A DNA stretch of 64,000 nucleotides from Cellvibrio sp. PSBB023 (GTDB lineage: Bacteria; Pseudomonadota; Gammaproteobacteria; Pseudomonadales; Cellvibrionaceae): NCBI RefSeq assembly GCF_002007605.1, contig NZ_CP019799.1:124001-188000 (forward strand), written 5' to 3'. Below the pieces are notes generated by a model. The model ran no database searches. It was not told the DNA's origin and saw only the letters and a program-made list of their open reading frames with translations. A program made the translations under genes and the position numbers. Every line of letters begins with the position of its first letter. The stretch's first letter is position 1. Shown here piece after piece: positions 24,901 to 36,542 of the stretch.

Positions 24901-25365
24901 GTGGCAAAAAAACAAGCGGAAGTCATTGGCTGGCGCGAGTGGGTTGGCCTGCCAGATTTTGGTATTGCTGCCATTAAGGCAAAAGTGGATACCGGTGCAC
25001 GCACCAGCGCTTTGCACGCCTACTATGTCACGCCGTTTGAAAAGGATGGCAAGCCCTGGGTCAGGTTCGGTTTGCACCCCCTGCAACAGGACAGCCTCAC
25101 CTGTATTGAATGCGAGGCACCGGTAAAAGACGTACGGCAAGTCACCGACTCTGGCGGTCACAGTGAAGAGCGGGTAGTGATTGAAACCTGCCTGCGTATT
25201 AATGGCCTGGAAATGCCCATCGAGGTCACTCTCACTGACCGCGAAAATATGCGCTTCCGTATGCTGCTGGGGCGCAGTGCACTCAAAAAAGGGTTTTGGG
25301 TGGATAGCAGCAAATCATTTTTACTCGGCGGCTCCAAAGACCAGCCGCTGATGTCTGCACTCTAG
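24901..25365 (+). CDS. rimB: Retropepsin-like/ATP-dependent zinc protease family protein (RimB)
   Basis: I prefer the GTG at 24901, eight bases after GAGGTC; another GTG at 24859 is in frame. The 154-residue product opens with GWREWVGLPDFG, followed by IKAKVDTGARTSALHA, the signature of the DUF785/RimB family with a retropepsin-like D-T-G triad. The C-terminal LLGRSALKKGFWVDSSKSFLLGG is also typical. In pseudomonads RimB is encoded with RimK and is thought to work on glutamate tails that RimK adds to ribosomal protein S6. rimK follows after 56 bp, which supports the same role here. Confidence 0.88.
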   Translation: MAKKQAEVIGWREWVGLPDFGIAAIKAKVDTGARTSALHAYYVTPFEKDGKPWVRFGLHPLQQDSLTCIECEAPVKDVRQVTDSGGHSEERVVIETCLRINGLEMPIEVTLTDRENMRFRMLLGRSALKKGFWVDSSKSFLLGGSKDQPLMSAL

Positions 25366-25421
25366 GGCGATTCATTCCCCGGGTGCCTCCCGTTACTTGA
25401 TCAATATCCTTCAGGATTCCT

Positions 25422-26327
25422 ATGAAAATCGCTATTTTGTCGCGCAATCGTCGCCTTTACTCCACGCGTCGTTTGGTGGAGGCATGTACCAAACGCGGCC
25501 ATGAAGTGCGTGTAATCGACATTTTGAAATGCTACATCGACATTGCCTCTGATAGCCCTGCCATTTGGTACATGGGTGAATTGCTGGAGGACTTTGATGC
25601 GGTGATCCCACGCATTGGTGCTTCGGTAACTCACTATGGGCTGGCGGTGATTCGCCAGTTTGAAATGATGGGGGTTTACTGCCTTACCGAATCCATCGCC
25701 CTGGGGCGCTCGCGGGATAAGTTGCGCGCGCTGCAATTGCTTTCGCGCAAGGGCATAGGCTTGCCCAAAACCAGCTTTGCCTACAACGTGCACGATGCCA
25801 AGGAGCTGATCAAGCTGGTGGGCGGTACTCCGTTAGTGCTCAAACTCTGCGAAGGTACCCAGGGGCGCGGCATAGTGCTTGCCGAGACCCAGAAGGCCGC
25901 CGAGAGTGTGATTGAAGCTTTCCGCGAATTGCGCGCCGAGTTTTTGGTGCAGGAATTTATCAAAGAGGCCAACGGCAGTGACCTGCGCTGTTTTGTGATT
26001 GGCGATAAGGTCGTTGCCGCCATGGAGCGCACCGCTGCAGAGGGTGAATTCCGCTCCAACCTGCATCGCGGTGGCTCGGCCAAGCTGGCCAAATTGACCC
26101 CCACAGAGCGCCGTACAGCAATCAAGGCAGCACAGACCATGGGCTTGCAGGTCGCCGGTGTGGATTTGCTGCGCTCCTCGCGCGGGCCTTTGGTGATGGA
26201 GGTAAATTCATCGCCCGGTTTGGAGGGTATTGAAGGGGCGACGCACAAAGATATTGCCGATGCGATTGTGGCGTTTGTCGAGGAAAATGCTCGCCCCAAT
26301 GCCAACAAAACCCGGGGTAAGGGTTGA
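25422..26327 (+). CDS. rimK: Ribosomal protein S6-glutamate ligase RimK
   Basis: A 301-residue ATP-grasp ligase of full length. [21 protein letters not shown] is the RimK opening. ATP-grasp elements include [32 protein letters not shown] and [14 protein letters not shown] with the metal-binding Glu and Asn. It adds glutamates to the C-terminus of ribosomal protein S6 and can form poly-alpha-glutamate. It is co-directional with rimB. The convergent gene, whose stop lies only 28 bp away, encodes a GGDEF-EAL protein, which is of interest because RimK is controlled by c-di-GMP in Pseudomonas. Confidence 0.96.
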   Translation: MKIAILSRNRRLYSTRRLVEACTKRGHEVRVIDILKCYIDIASDSPAIWYMGELLEDFDAVIPRIGASVTHYGLAVIRQFEMMGVYCLTESIALGRSRDKLRALQLLSRKGIGLPKTSFAYNVHDAKELIKLVGGTPLVLKLCEGTQGRGIVLAETQKAAESVIEAFRELRAEFLVQEFIKEANGSDLRCFVIGDKVVAAMERTAAEGEFRSNLHRGGSAKLAKLTPTERRTAIKAAQTMGLQVAGVDLLRSSRGPLVMEVNSSPGLEGIEGATHKDIADAIVAFVEENARPNANKTRGKG

Positions 26328-26354
26328 TCTGCGGTGAGATAAAGTCGGGGGCGA

Positions 26355-28694
26355 TTAAGCCCCCACTTTGAGCTGCTGTTCGCGCAGGTGATTTTCCAAA
26401 CGTACAACTGTGCCATCAAAATAAAAGCGACCATTGCGGAAGTGGCCTTCCAGTTGTTTGGCGGTCATGGGTTTGGCATAAAAGAATCCCTGCGCCTGAT
26501 CGCAGCCATGGGTGCGCAACCATTCGGCTTGACCTTCGTTTTCAACCCCTTCAGCGATTACCCGCATCTGCATATTGTGCGCAAGGCCAATAATGGATTT
26601 GGCTATAGCGGCGTAGTTGGCATCGTCGTGAATATCGTGGATAAAACTGCGATCAATTTTCAATTTTTGCACCGGGAAACGCTGCAAATAAGCGAGCGAT
26701 GAATAGCCGGTACCAAAGTCATCAATGGCGAGGTACATACCCATTTGGTTGAGCTGGTTGAGCTGGTTGATGGTTTCGCCCGCGTGCTCCATGGCACAGC
26801 TTTCGGTGATTTCCAACTCCAGGTATTTGGCGGCCAGCCCGATTTCAGCAAGTATCGCTTCCACCTTGCCGGGGAAATTCTTCTGACGGAACTGGCGCGG
26901 CGATAAATTGACTGCAATCTTGCCGATATATTTGCCTGCATCCAGCCAGAGTTTTTGTTGGCGACAGGCCTCGCGCAGTACCCACTCCCCAATCGGCACA
27001 ATAAGCCCGGTCTCTTCGGCCAGTGGAATAAAATGGGCCGGCGACACTATGCCGCGCTCCGGGTGTTGCCAGCGTACCAGCGCTTCTACACCGGTCATCT
27101 CGCCGGTTTTTAAATCCACTTGTGGCTGGTAGTAGAGTGTCAGTTGTTGCTGTTCAATGGCGCGGCGCAAATCGTTTTCCAACAGCAAGTAGTTCACCGC
27201 TGTTGCGTTCATGCCCTTGGTATAAAACTGGCAATTATTTTTACCGGCTTCTTTCGCTTTATACATGGCGATGTCAGCATTTTTTAACAGCTCATCCGTG
27301 TCATCCCCGTCTTCCGGGAACAGGCTTACACCGATACTTACGGTAGTAGAAATACTGTGGCCACTGACTTCAATTGGGCGCGACAGAGTGCTGAGTAATT
27401 TGTTGGCGACAAAAATAACATCGTCAATATCGTGAATACCTTCCAGCACCACCACAAATTCATCGCCACCCAAGCGTGCGACGGTATCCATATCGCGTAC
27501 GCCTTCATTGAGGCGCGTGGCGAAGGCTTTGAGCAGAATGTCACCGGCGTCGTGACCCAAACTGTCATTAATATTTTTAAAGCGGTCGATGTCGAGCAGC
27601 ATCAGCGCAACGCGAGAATTGGCGCGGCGGGCGCGGGCCAAACCGTGGTAAATGCGATCGTAAAACAGTGAGCGATTGGGCAGCGAGGTCAGTGAATCGT
27701 GAAAGGCCATATAGTTGAGTCGCGATTGCTGTTCGCGCAGCGCTGTCTCGGCCAGTTTTCGTTCGGAAATATCGGTGCCGATAGTGCACACCCCAAACGC
27801 TTTTTGCTGCTTGTCGCGCAGTGGAAATTTGACCAGTAAATAGGTGTGCTGGGTACCATCTTTATGCATCAGATCCAGCTCAACTTCGTAGGTTTGCTGG
27901 GTCTTTTTGGTGGCGAGGTCTATCTCCCACATGGATTGGGCAACGTCTTTGGGGTAAACATCAAACACGTTTTTGCCCACAATACCGTCTTCACCCACAT
28001 TGGCCATTTGATTGTAATGCTCGCTGGCCAAGACTATGTTGCCGTCCAGGTCTTTTACTGAAATCAGCGTGGGCGAGTAATTCAAAATCGCATTTAAATA
28101 GGTTTCGCTGGCCCAGAGTGCTTGTTCCGCCACGCGAAACCGTTCGGCTTGTTCTTCGTGGTGCCACATATCAATAACCTGACGCACCAACAGGGAACTG
28201 AATGTCCATACGGTATCCAGGTCTTGTACCGCGTGTTGCAAGCTCGCCAGGTCATCCTGGGATTCCATATAAAACACCGCGATGGTTTTCTGGTTTTCGC
28301 AAATCGGGTGCAAAAAGCAGGCGCGGGTATCAACGGGAATAGTTTTGCCAATAAGGCCGCTCATGGCACTACGGCTCAGTGCCAGTGCCTGGCCGGATTC
28401 AAATACATCGTGAATAAATGCAGAGGGTAGGTTGTTAATGCGATTGAGCGAGGTGGCGATAGCATTAATCGCAGTGTGGGTGCCTGTGCGATTGGCAATG
28501 GCTTCCACGTAGATATGATTGTCGCGGGCAATAAGTAAGGCAACGCGCTGAATGGTGTGTTTGGCAATAACCAACTTCACCAATCGCTCGGCAATTTGTT
28601 TGTGATTTAAGTTGGTAAAAAGTTGCTGGAACTTTTTAATCAACTCTACAGCCGTATGTTTCGGCTGCGCTGGGTCACTATTTGGCATATTCAC
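26355..28694 (-). CDS. GAF-PAS-GGDEF-EAL bifunctional c-di-GMP protein
   Basis: A 779-residue cytoplasmic signalling protein with a GAF-like domain (about 15-175), a PAS domain (about 195-312, ending IGTDISERK), a GGDEF domain (about 325-490) and an EAL domain (about 505-765). The cyclase site RLGGDEF (409-413) is intact and is preceded by the inhibitory I-site RDMD. The phosphodiesterase site is also intact, with GVEALVRW (537-539), ELEITES, AIDDFGTGYSS and IAEGVEN. Both synthesis and breakdown of c-di-GMP are therefore possible, with the GAF/PAS part as sensor. It converges on rimK with 27 bp between the stops. Confidence 0.95.
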   Translation of the reverse strand: MNMPNSDPAQPKHTAVELIKKFQQLFTNLNHKQIAERLVKLVIAKHTIQRVALLIARDNHIYVEAIANRTGTHTAINAIATSLNRINNLPSAFIHDVFESGQALALSRSAMSGLIGKTIPVDTRACFLHPICENQKTIAVFYMESQDDLASLQHAVQDLDTVWTFSSLLVRQVIDMWHHEEQAERFRVAEQALWASETYLNAILNYSPTLISVKDLDGNIVLASEHYNQMANVGEDGIVGKNVFDVYPKDVAQSMWEIDLATKKTQQTYEVELDLMHKDGTQHTYLLVKFPLRDKQQKAFGVCTIGTDISERKLAETALREQQSRLNYMAFHDSLTSLPNRSLFYDRIYHGLARARRANSRVALMLLDIDRFKNINDSLGHDAGDILLKAFATRLNEGVRDMDTVARLGGDEFVVVLEGIHDIDDVIFVANKLLSTLSRPIEVSGHSISTTVSIGVSLFPEDGDDTDELLKNADIAMYKAKEAGKNNCQFYTKGMNATAVNYLLLENDLRRAIEQQQLTLYYQPQVDLKTGEMTGVEALVRWQHPERGIVSPAHFIPLAEETGLIVPIGEWVLREACRQQKLWLDAGKYIGKIAVNLSPRQFRQKNFPGKVEAILAEIGLAAKYLELEITESCAMEHAGETINQLNQLNQMGMYLAIDDFGTGYSSLAYLQRFPVQKLKIDRSFIHDIHDDANYAAIAKSIIGLAHNMQMRVIAEGVENEGQAEWLRTHGCDQAQGFFYAKPMTAKQLEGHFRNGRFYFDGTVVRLENHLREQQLKVGA

Positions 28695-29171
28695 TCAATT
28701 TGGGTGATGGTCTCGCAATTTAGTGTGTTCGTACATCTTATTCCCCGGTGTGAGGGGATCCGCTATCACTAAACATCTCTCTGGTGGCCACTCTTCCGGG
28801 GCCTGCATATCCCAAATTTCTAACTTGAATCAGTACTTTACAACAAAAGCGCCTAAAGCCACGCTTTTTTATGATAAATGAACACGCCCTGTAAAGCTCA
28901 AGCAAAAATTAGTGATTCGTTGGTTAATTTTGGTGTCAATGTGTTTCCAATCTTCCCAACTTTGGCGCGCATTTTGCGAAAAAGATGATGTGTGTGCCAA
29001 TACTATGTTTTCATAAGAAATTGGAAAAAGCCGGTTCGCGCCGTACAGCCATTGAAATCCGGTTCTGTGCCCTGGCAGCTATTCGCTTTTACCCTGCACT
29101 GATCTAGGCTTATTTAAAGATTCATTTATAACGCTATTTGCACTGTTATCGCGTGCTGGAGTGGTTCAATC
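28695..29171. other. Intergenic region between divergent GGDEF-EAL and STAS genes
   Basis: These 477 bp contain no supportable gene. The visible signal is a sigma-54-like promoter at 28962-28979 on the plus strand. No c-di-GMP riboswitch core was recognised. Confidence 0.5.
28962..28979 (+). promoter_or_regulatory. Candidate sigma-54 promoter for the STAS gene
   Basis: TTGGCGCGCATTTTGCGA has GG and GC at the exact -24/-12 spacing and agrees with TGGCRC-N5-TTGC. It would give a leader of about 180 nt before the ATG at 29172. Confidence 0.45.
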
Positions 29172-29861
29172 ATGCGTCATCAGGTTCCTTTCGTAGGTGA
29201 GCGTAAGGTCATTCGCGCCGATGATGAACAGGCGCGCAGCAAACGTATCAGTGGCCGCGTAATTGATGATGTGGTTGGTAATGGGGTGGCGCAAAGTAGT
29301 TGGGAGGATGTGGTGCCGGAAGGCTGGGTTGATCGCTCCATTCCCAAGTCTGCCCAGAAAACACTCACGCCCGGCTCGGCGTCACGTTCACCGGCAACCC
29401 CTACGCCTCGTCCTCAGGTTCCTATTCGCTCCGGCAATACAAACAGCGCTACGCACAAGCCGGCTGCTACCAAGCCGCTTGCAAATAAATCCACCGCCAG
29501 TTCCGGCGCCATTACCTTTTCAGATTCCGCCTCCCTGGATTGGACGCCTATCAACAATGGGCGCGGTTTGCGCATTAATATCCACGGCGCTATCGACAGT
29601 GATTTGCGCAAAGAGTGGGCGCGCCTGTTGGAAGGTACGGGTGATGCGAACATTGAGGCGTTTGAATTTAATTTAAGCGACGCCCCGGCCTTGAGCTTGA
29701 CGGGTTTGGGGATGTTGCTCTTGTTCAAAGAGCGTAAAGGCTCAGCGCGGGAGAGCATCAGCCTGTGCAACTGTAATAAAGAGGTGGCGCAGTTGCTGGA
29801 GTGGACAGGTATGGATCGCTATTTTGTGATTAAAACCACGCAGATTTCCGATAAATCCTGA
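29172..29861 (+). CDS. STAS-domain protein with disordered N-terminus
   Basis: A 229-residue protein. Residues 1-115 are polar and rich in Pro, Ser and Thr, likely disordered, with a charged opening MRHQVPFVGERKVIRADDEQ. Residues 120-222 form a STAS (anti-sigma antagonist-like) fold: LRINIHGAIDSDLRKEWARLL, FEFNLSDAPALSLTGLGMLLLF and ISLCNCNKEVAQLLEWTGMDRYF. The Ser in DAPALSLTGLG sits where the phosphorylatable Ser of SpoIIAA-type proteins occurs. A role in a partner-switching or c-di-GMP output pathway is possible but inferred. No anti-sigma kinase is encoded nearby. Confidence 0.75.
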   Translation: MRHQVPFVGERKVIRADDEQARSKRISGRVIDDVVGNGVAQSSWEDVVPEGWVDRSIPKSAQKTLTPGSASRSPATPTPRPQVPIRSGNTNSATHKPAATKPLANKSTASSGAITFSDSASLDWTPINNGRGLRINIHGAIDSDLRKEWARLLEGTGDANIEAFEFNLSDAPALSLTGLGMLLLFKERKGSARESISLCNCNKEVAQLLEWTGMDRYFVIKTTQISDKS

Positions 29862-29901
29862 AGCGGTTAAACGCTCTCGACACCCTATTGCCCATAACAA
29901 A

Positions 29902-29935
29902 AAAAACCGGTCTGCTTGGCAGTACCGGTTTTTTG
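29902..29935. terminator. Bidirectional terminator between STAS gene and hisC
   Basis: AAAAACCGGT and ACCGGTTTTT form the stem, with A- and T-runs on both sides. It serves the convergent STAS and hisC genes. Confidence 0.8.
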
Positions 29936-29973
29936 TGCGGGATGTTTTTTTAATCACCTGTTTGCGCGCGGCA

Positions 29974-31026
29974 TCAGGCTTTTTTTAACGCCTCGATCAG
30001 CGCCTGCATCTGCTCGTCGGTGCCGATGGTGATGCGCAAAAACTGGCTGATACGCGGCTTGTTAAAGTAGCGCACCAGAATCTTGTGGTCGCGCAGGTGT
30101 TGGGCAAGGTCTGCCGCATTCTTGCCCAGTGGTTCGGCAAACACAAAATTGGCTTGCGATGGCAGCACTTTGAAGCCGAGCTTTTCCAGCTCGGCCGTTG
30201 TCCAGTTGCGAGTGGCGATAATCTGGTCGCGGCAGCGGCTGAAATAAGTTTCATCCTCAAACGCCACAATCGCCGCAGCTTCTGCAATGCGGTCAAGTGG
30301 ATACGAATTGAACGAGTTTTTCACCCGATCCAGCGCATCGATTAAATCCTTATGACCCACTGCCAAACCTACGCGCATCCCCGCCAGTGAGCGCGACTTG
30401 GACAGGGTTTGTACTACCAACAAATTGGGATATTTATCTACCAAGGCAATGGCCGTTTGCGCACCAAAATCCACGTAGGCTTCATCGACAACCACAACCG
30501 ATTCGGTATTTTGCTGCAACAGTGCTTCGATTTCTGCCAGAGGTTTACCAATGGCCGTGGGTGCATTGGGGTTGGGGAAAATAATGCCGCCGTTAGCCTG
30601 TGCGTAATCGGCGAAATTAATGGTGTAATCCTCGCACAACGGGATGGTTTGGTAATCAATACCAAACAGTTTGCAGTACACCGGATAAAAACTGTAACTG
30701 ATATCCGGAAACAGCAGCGGTTTACCCTGCTGGAAAAACGCCATAAACAGCAGTGCCAACACTTCGTCTGAACCGTTGCCAACAAATACCTGTTCCGCTG
30801 TCACGCCGTAATAATGCGCGATGGTATTTTTCAGTTTTTTGGAATTGGGATCGGGATACAGACGCAAGCGGTCGATGGTGTCATGGTTAATCACGTCGAT
30901 CACCTTGGGCGAGGGCGGGTAAGGGCTCTCATTAGTGTTCAACTTGATCAAACCATCAATTTGTGGCTGCTCACCGGGCACATAAGGCTCCAATTCGCGC
31001 ACCACAGGACTCCAAAACGTCGACAT
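29974..31026 (-). CDS. hisC: Histidinol-phosphate aminotransferase
   Basis: A 350-residue class I/II PLP aminotransferase. [15 protein letters not shown] near the start and [14 protein letters not shown] are HisC hallmarks, and [14 protein letters not shown] carries the PLP-binding lysine. It converts imidazole acetol phosphate and glutamate to histidinol phosphate in histidine synthesis. The ATG at 31026 follows GAGGAG. It lies away from other his genes, which is usual for a second or dispersed hisC in gammaproteobacteria. Confidence 0.94.
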   Translation of the reverse strand: MSTFWSPVVRELEPYVPGEQPQIDGLIKLNTNESPYPPSPKVIDVINHDTIDRLRLYPDPNSKKLKNTIAHYYGVTAEQVFVGNGSDEVLALLFMAFFQQGKPLLFPDISYSFYPVYCKLFGIDYQTIPLCEDYTINFADYAQANGGIIFPNPNAPTAIGKPLAEIEALLQQNTESVVVVDEAYVDFGAQTAIALVDKYPNLLVVQTLSKSRSLAGMRVGLAVGHKDLIDALDRVKNSFNSYPLDRIAEAAAIVAFEDETYFSRCRDQIIATRNWTTAELEKLGFKVLPSQANFVFAEPLGKNAADLAQHLRDHKILVRYFNKPRISQFLRITIGTDEQMQALIEALKKA

Positions 31027-31087
31027 GCTTGCTCCTCAACCATTGCAGCAAAAAAGAGTGCGCAGTATACGCGTTGAGGCGCGCGGC

Positions 31088-32362
31088 TCACACCCAGCGC
31101 TTTAACAAAATACTCGCATTGACCCCGCCAAAGCCAAAGCCGTTGGAGATGGCGTAGTCGATTGCCGCTGTGCGTGCGCTGCCGTGAACTATATCAACAC
31201 CCGCTGCGGCCTCGTCCTTATGTTCGAGATTCAAGGTAGGCGGGATCATTTGGTCGCGCAGTGCCAGCGCGGTAAAAATGGTTTCAATGCCGCCAGCCGC
31301 ACCGAGTAAATGACCAGTGGCCGATTTGGTGGATGTCACGGCTACCGTCTCTCCATCACCAAATACGCGTTTGATCGCTGCAAGCTCACCTTTATCGCCC
31401 ACAGGCGTTGAGGTTGCGTGTGCATTGAGATGTTGGATTTGTGCGGGAGTTATTCCCGCTTGTTTGATAGCAATTTCCATCGCGCGTTTGGCGCCGTCGC
31501 CGTCCTCTGGTCCTGATGTCAGGTGATAGGCATCGGCACTGGTGCCGTAGCCGACAATTTCAGCAATCGGCTGCGCGCCGCGAGCGAGCGCATGGTCGAG
31601 TGATTCAATCACCAAAATTCCCGCACCTTCACCCATCACAAAACCATCGCGGTCGCGATCAAAGGGGCGCGATGCACGGGTCGGCTCGTCATTAAAGCTT
31701 GAGGATAAAGCCCTCGCTGCCGCAAAGCCGCCCAAGCTGACTGTGTGGATGCAGGCTTCAGCACCGCCACAAATCGCCACATCAACCTCGCCCGCACGGA
31801 TCATGCGCGCTGCATCACCAATGGCTTGCACACCTGCCGCACAGGCAGTAACCGGTGCTCCCAGCGGGCCTTTAAATCCGTATTTGATCGACACATGTCC
31901 CGCCGCCAAATTGACCAGGAAGGAGGGAATGGTAAAGGGTGATAACTTACGGGTGCCGCGCGTATCCGCAGTGCGCACGGCATCGGCAATCGCCGGAAAG
32001 CCGCCCACGCCGGAGGCGATAATCGTCGCCGTGCGCTCTTGCTGCTCAGTCGTTGTCGGCTGCCACTGGGCTTGTTGCAGGGCTTCATCGGTGGCGGCGA
32101 GCGCAAGCAAAATAAAGCGATCCATCTTGCGCTGGTCTTTGGGAGTGACGATTGCATCCGGATTCAAACCAGCTTCCTCATCTTCTTCGAGAGTAGGAAC
32201 TACACCGCCGACTTTAGCCGGCAGGTCATTGACCATGTCATCGGGCAAGCGGCGCAGGCCGGATTTCCCCGCAAGCAAGCGCTGCCACACAGGTTCAATG
32301 CCGCAGCCGAGCGGTGAGGCTATGCCCATTCCGGTAATCACAATTCGGGTCTGCTGGCTCAT
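31088..32362 (-). CDS. Beta-ketoacyl-ACP synthase II-like (FabF-like)
   Basis: The ATG at 32362 (MSQQTRIVITGMGIASPLG) follows GAGGAAG and is preferred over the longer frame to 32401. The 424-residue thiolase-fold enzyme has the complete Cys-His-His triad: Cys174 (VTACAAGVQA), His315 (LNAHATSTPVGD) and His351 (KSATGHLLGAAGG). It catalyses condensation of acyl-ACP with malonyl-ACP. It is not in a fab cluster but beside a divergent TetR regulator, so it is probably an inducible accessory KAS II rather than the housekeeping fabF. Confidence 0.92.
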   Translation of the reverse strand: MSQQTRIVITGMGIASPLGCGIEPVWQRLLAGKSGLRRLPDDMVNDLPAKVGGVVPTLEEDEEAGLNPDAIVTPKDQRKMDRFILLALAATDEALQQAQWQPTTTEQQERTATIIASGVGGFPAIADAVRTADTRGTRKLSPFTIPSFLVNLAAGHVSIKYGFKGPLGAPVTACAAGVQAIGDAARMIRAGEVDVAICGGAEACIHTVSLGGFAAARALSSSFNDEPTRASRPFDRDRDGFVMGEGAGILVIESLDHALARGAQPIAEIVGYGTSADAYHLTSGPEDGDGAKRAMEIAIKQAGITPAQIQHLNAHATSTPVGDKGELAAIKRVFGDGETVAVTSTKSATGHLLGAAGGIETIFTALALRDQMIPPTLNLEHKDEAAAGVDIVHGSARTAAIDYAISNGFGFGGVNASILLKRWV

Positions 32363-32386
32363 GGACGCTTCCTCGATTAATTTATA

Positions 32387-32440
32387 TATGACACTCATCA
32401 TTTATAATTATATGATGCTCATCATGTATAGTGTCAAACA
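32387..32440. promoter_or_regulatory. Nested dyads in the fabF-like/tetR divergent promoter
   Basis: TGACACT (32389-32395) and AGTGTCA (32430-32436) form an outer inverted repeat. Inside it an ATCAT...ATGAT pair and repeated ATCAT words surround AT-rich sequence. This is a likely binding region for the TetR protein, controlling both genes. Confidence 0.5.
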
Positions 32441-32489
32441 CTATTTGGTCATAGGTCGATGACGTTTTAATTAGTGGGTGGAAATAACG

Positions 32490-33053
32490 ATGAGAGTCAG
32501 CAGAGAGCAGGCAACAGAAAATCGCGGAAAAATTTTACATACCGCTGCACAACTATTTCGCGAGAAAGGTTTTGATGGCATAGGTATTGCCGATCTAATG
32601 AAAAAGGTAGGCTTAACCCATGGTGGTTTTTATGGCCATTTTGCCTCCAAAGAAGATTTGATGGCGCAGACCTGTGAGTATGCTGTCGATGACATCCTGG
32701 CACAAAATCGGGCAAGTTTTGGCGAAGGTGAGGGGACGTACTACCAACGGTTTATCGCCAATTATTTGTCCTGCGAGCATCGCGATAACCCCGGCAGCGG
32801 TTGTTTGATGGCGGCACTGGGTGCTGATGCTGCACGGCAATCGCCTATGATCAAACGCGCGTTTACGCAGAGCTTTAATCGCTTGCTGGCATCGCTGATG
32901 AAGATCTTGCCTGTCAAAAATGAAGCGGCAAAGCGTGAACAAGCGCTGGCGACATTAGCATCGCTGGTGGGAGCCCAAGTGATTGCGCGCGCGGTGGATG
33001 ACCCTGAGCTCTCGCAAGAGGTATTGCGGGCGGTGTCTAAACGATTGCATTGA
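32490..33053 (+). CDS. TetR-family transcriptional regulator
   Basis: I use the ATG at 32490 after GGGTGGAA; a GTG four codons upstream is weaker. The 187-residue protein has a canonical TetR helix-turn-helix at residues 10-55: ILHTAAQLFREKGFDGIGI and HGGFYGHFASKEDLMAQTC. The C-terminal part contains NPGSGCLMAALGADAARQSP, common in a TetR group that controls lipid or xenobiotic genes. It is divergent from the FabF-like synthase and probably represses it. The ligand is unknown. Confidence 0.92.
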   Translation: MRVSREQATENRGKILHTAAQLFREKGFDGIGIADLMKKVGLTHGGFYGHFASKEDLMAQTCEYAVDDILAQNRASFGEGEGTYYQRFIANYLSCEHRDNPGSGCLMAALGADAARQSPMIKRAFTQSFNRLLASLMKILPVKNEAAKREQALATLASLVGAQVIARAVDDPELSQEVLRAVSKRLH

Positions 33054-33096
33054 ATTAGCGCTATAGTTGCCTTACCCACCCCATGGGAGTCTGCTT

Positions 33097-33876
33097 ATGA
33101 ACATCCGTCCCCGTTTGGTGTTGTTCGATCTGGATGGCACGCTCTATGTTGGCGATACCCCAATTCCCGGTGCCATAGATTGCCTTGCCGCATTGCGTGC
33201 GCAAGGAATCGCTCTGCGCTTTCTCACGAATACCACCACCAAATCCCAACAACAATTGGTTGGGCAGTTGCGTGCCATGGGGTTTACCTTAGGCGACAAC
33301 GAATTGATCAGCGCCCCGGTCGCTGCACGCTTGGCGCTGGAAAAAATGCAGCAGCAAGCGGGCAGGCCGCTGCGCATTTGGCCGCTGGTGGCGGACGCCA
33401 TCCAGCCTGACTTCAGCAACTTTGTGATTGATGAACAGCAACCGGATTATGTTGTGTTGGGGGATATTGGCGATCGCTGGGATTTGGCGTTAATCAATCG
33501 TTTATTTCAGGTGATGCACAGCGGTGCGGAATTAATTGCATTGCACAAAGGTCGCTTCTGGCAAACCGGAGATGGCCTGAAAGCCGACATAGGTTTTTTT
33601 GTTGCTGGCCTTGAATATGTGTGCAGCAAAAATGCCTTGGTCATGGGTAAACCCAATCGCGATTTTTTTCAATTGATTCTCGACTCTGCCGGTGTTGCAG
33701 CGAGTGATGCCTTGATGGTAGGTGATGATATCGACAGTGATGTAGGCGGCGCGCAGCAAATGGGAATAGTGGGTTGCCTGGTAAAAACGGGAAAATTTCG
33801 CGCAAGCTACTTTGCCCAGTCATCGGTATGCCCCGATATGGTATTGGATTCTGTGGCTGATCTCACTGTGAGATAA
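33097..33876 (+). CDS. HAD-superfamily IIA phosphatase (LHPP/TIGR01458-like)
   Basis: The ATG at 33097 (MNIRPRLVLFDLDGTLYVGD) follows GGGAG with a seven-base spacer. The 259-residue protein has HAD motif I DLDGT (Asp11, Asp13), motif II FLTNTTTKS, the C2a-type cap and motif IV MVGDDIDSDVGGAQQMG. It resembles the LHPP/phospholysine phosphohistidine phosphatase-like group; the physiological phosphate ester is not predictable. It lies 43 bp after tetR on the same strand and may share its transcript. Confidence 0.88.
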   Translation: MNIRPRLVLFDLDGTLYVGDTPIPGAIDCLAALRAQGIALRFLTNTTTKSQQQLVGQLRAMGFTLGDNELISAPVAARLALEKMQQQAGRPLRIWPLVADAIQPDFSNFVIDEQQPDYVVLGDIGDRWDLALINRLFQVMHSGAELIALHKGRFWQTGDGLKADIGFFVAGLEYVCSKNALVMGKPNRDFFQLILDSAGVAASDALMVGDDIDSDVGGAQQMGIVGCLVKTGKFRASYFAQSSVCPDMVLDSVADLTVR

Positions 33877-36492
<2,616 letters not shown>

Positions 36493-36509
36493 AGTGTGGT
36501 TGAAAAGGT

Positions 36510-36542
36510 AAAACTACGGCGACTTCAAGTCGCCGTAGTTTT
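36510..36542. terminator. Bidirectional terminator between katG and the MATE gene
   Basis: AAAACTACGGCGACTT and AAGTCGCCGTAGTTTT form a long perfect stem. The TAA of the convergent MATE gene at 36541 overlaps its right edge. Confidence 0.85.

Noticed and set aside
25781..26434. 217-codon open frame on the minus strand
   Set aside because: It is antisense to rimK and the end of the GGDEF-EAL gene, with no family resemblance.
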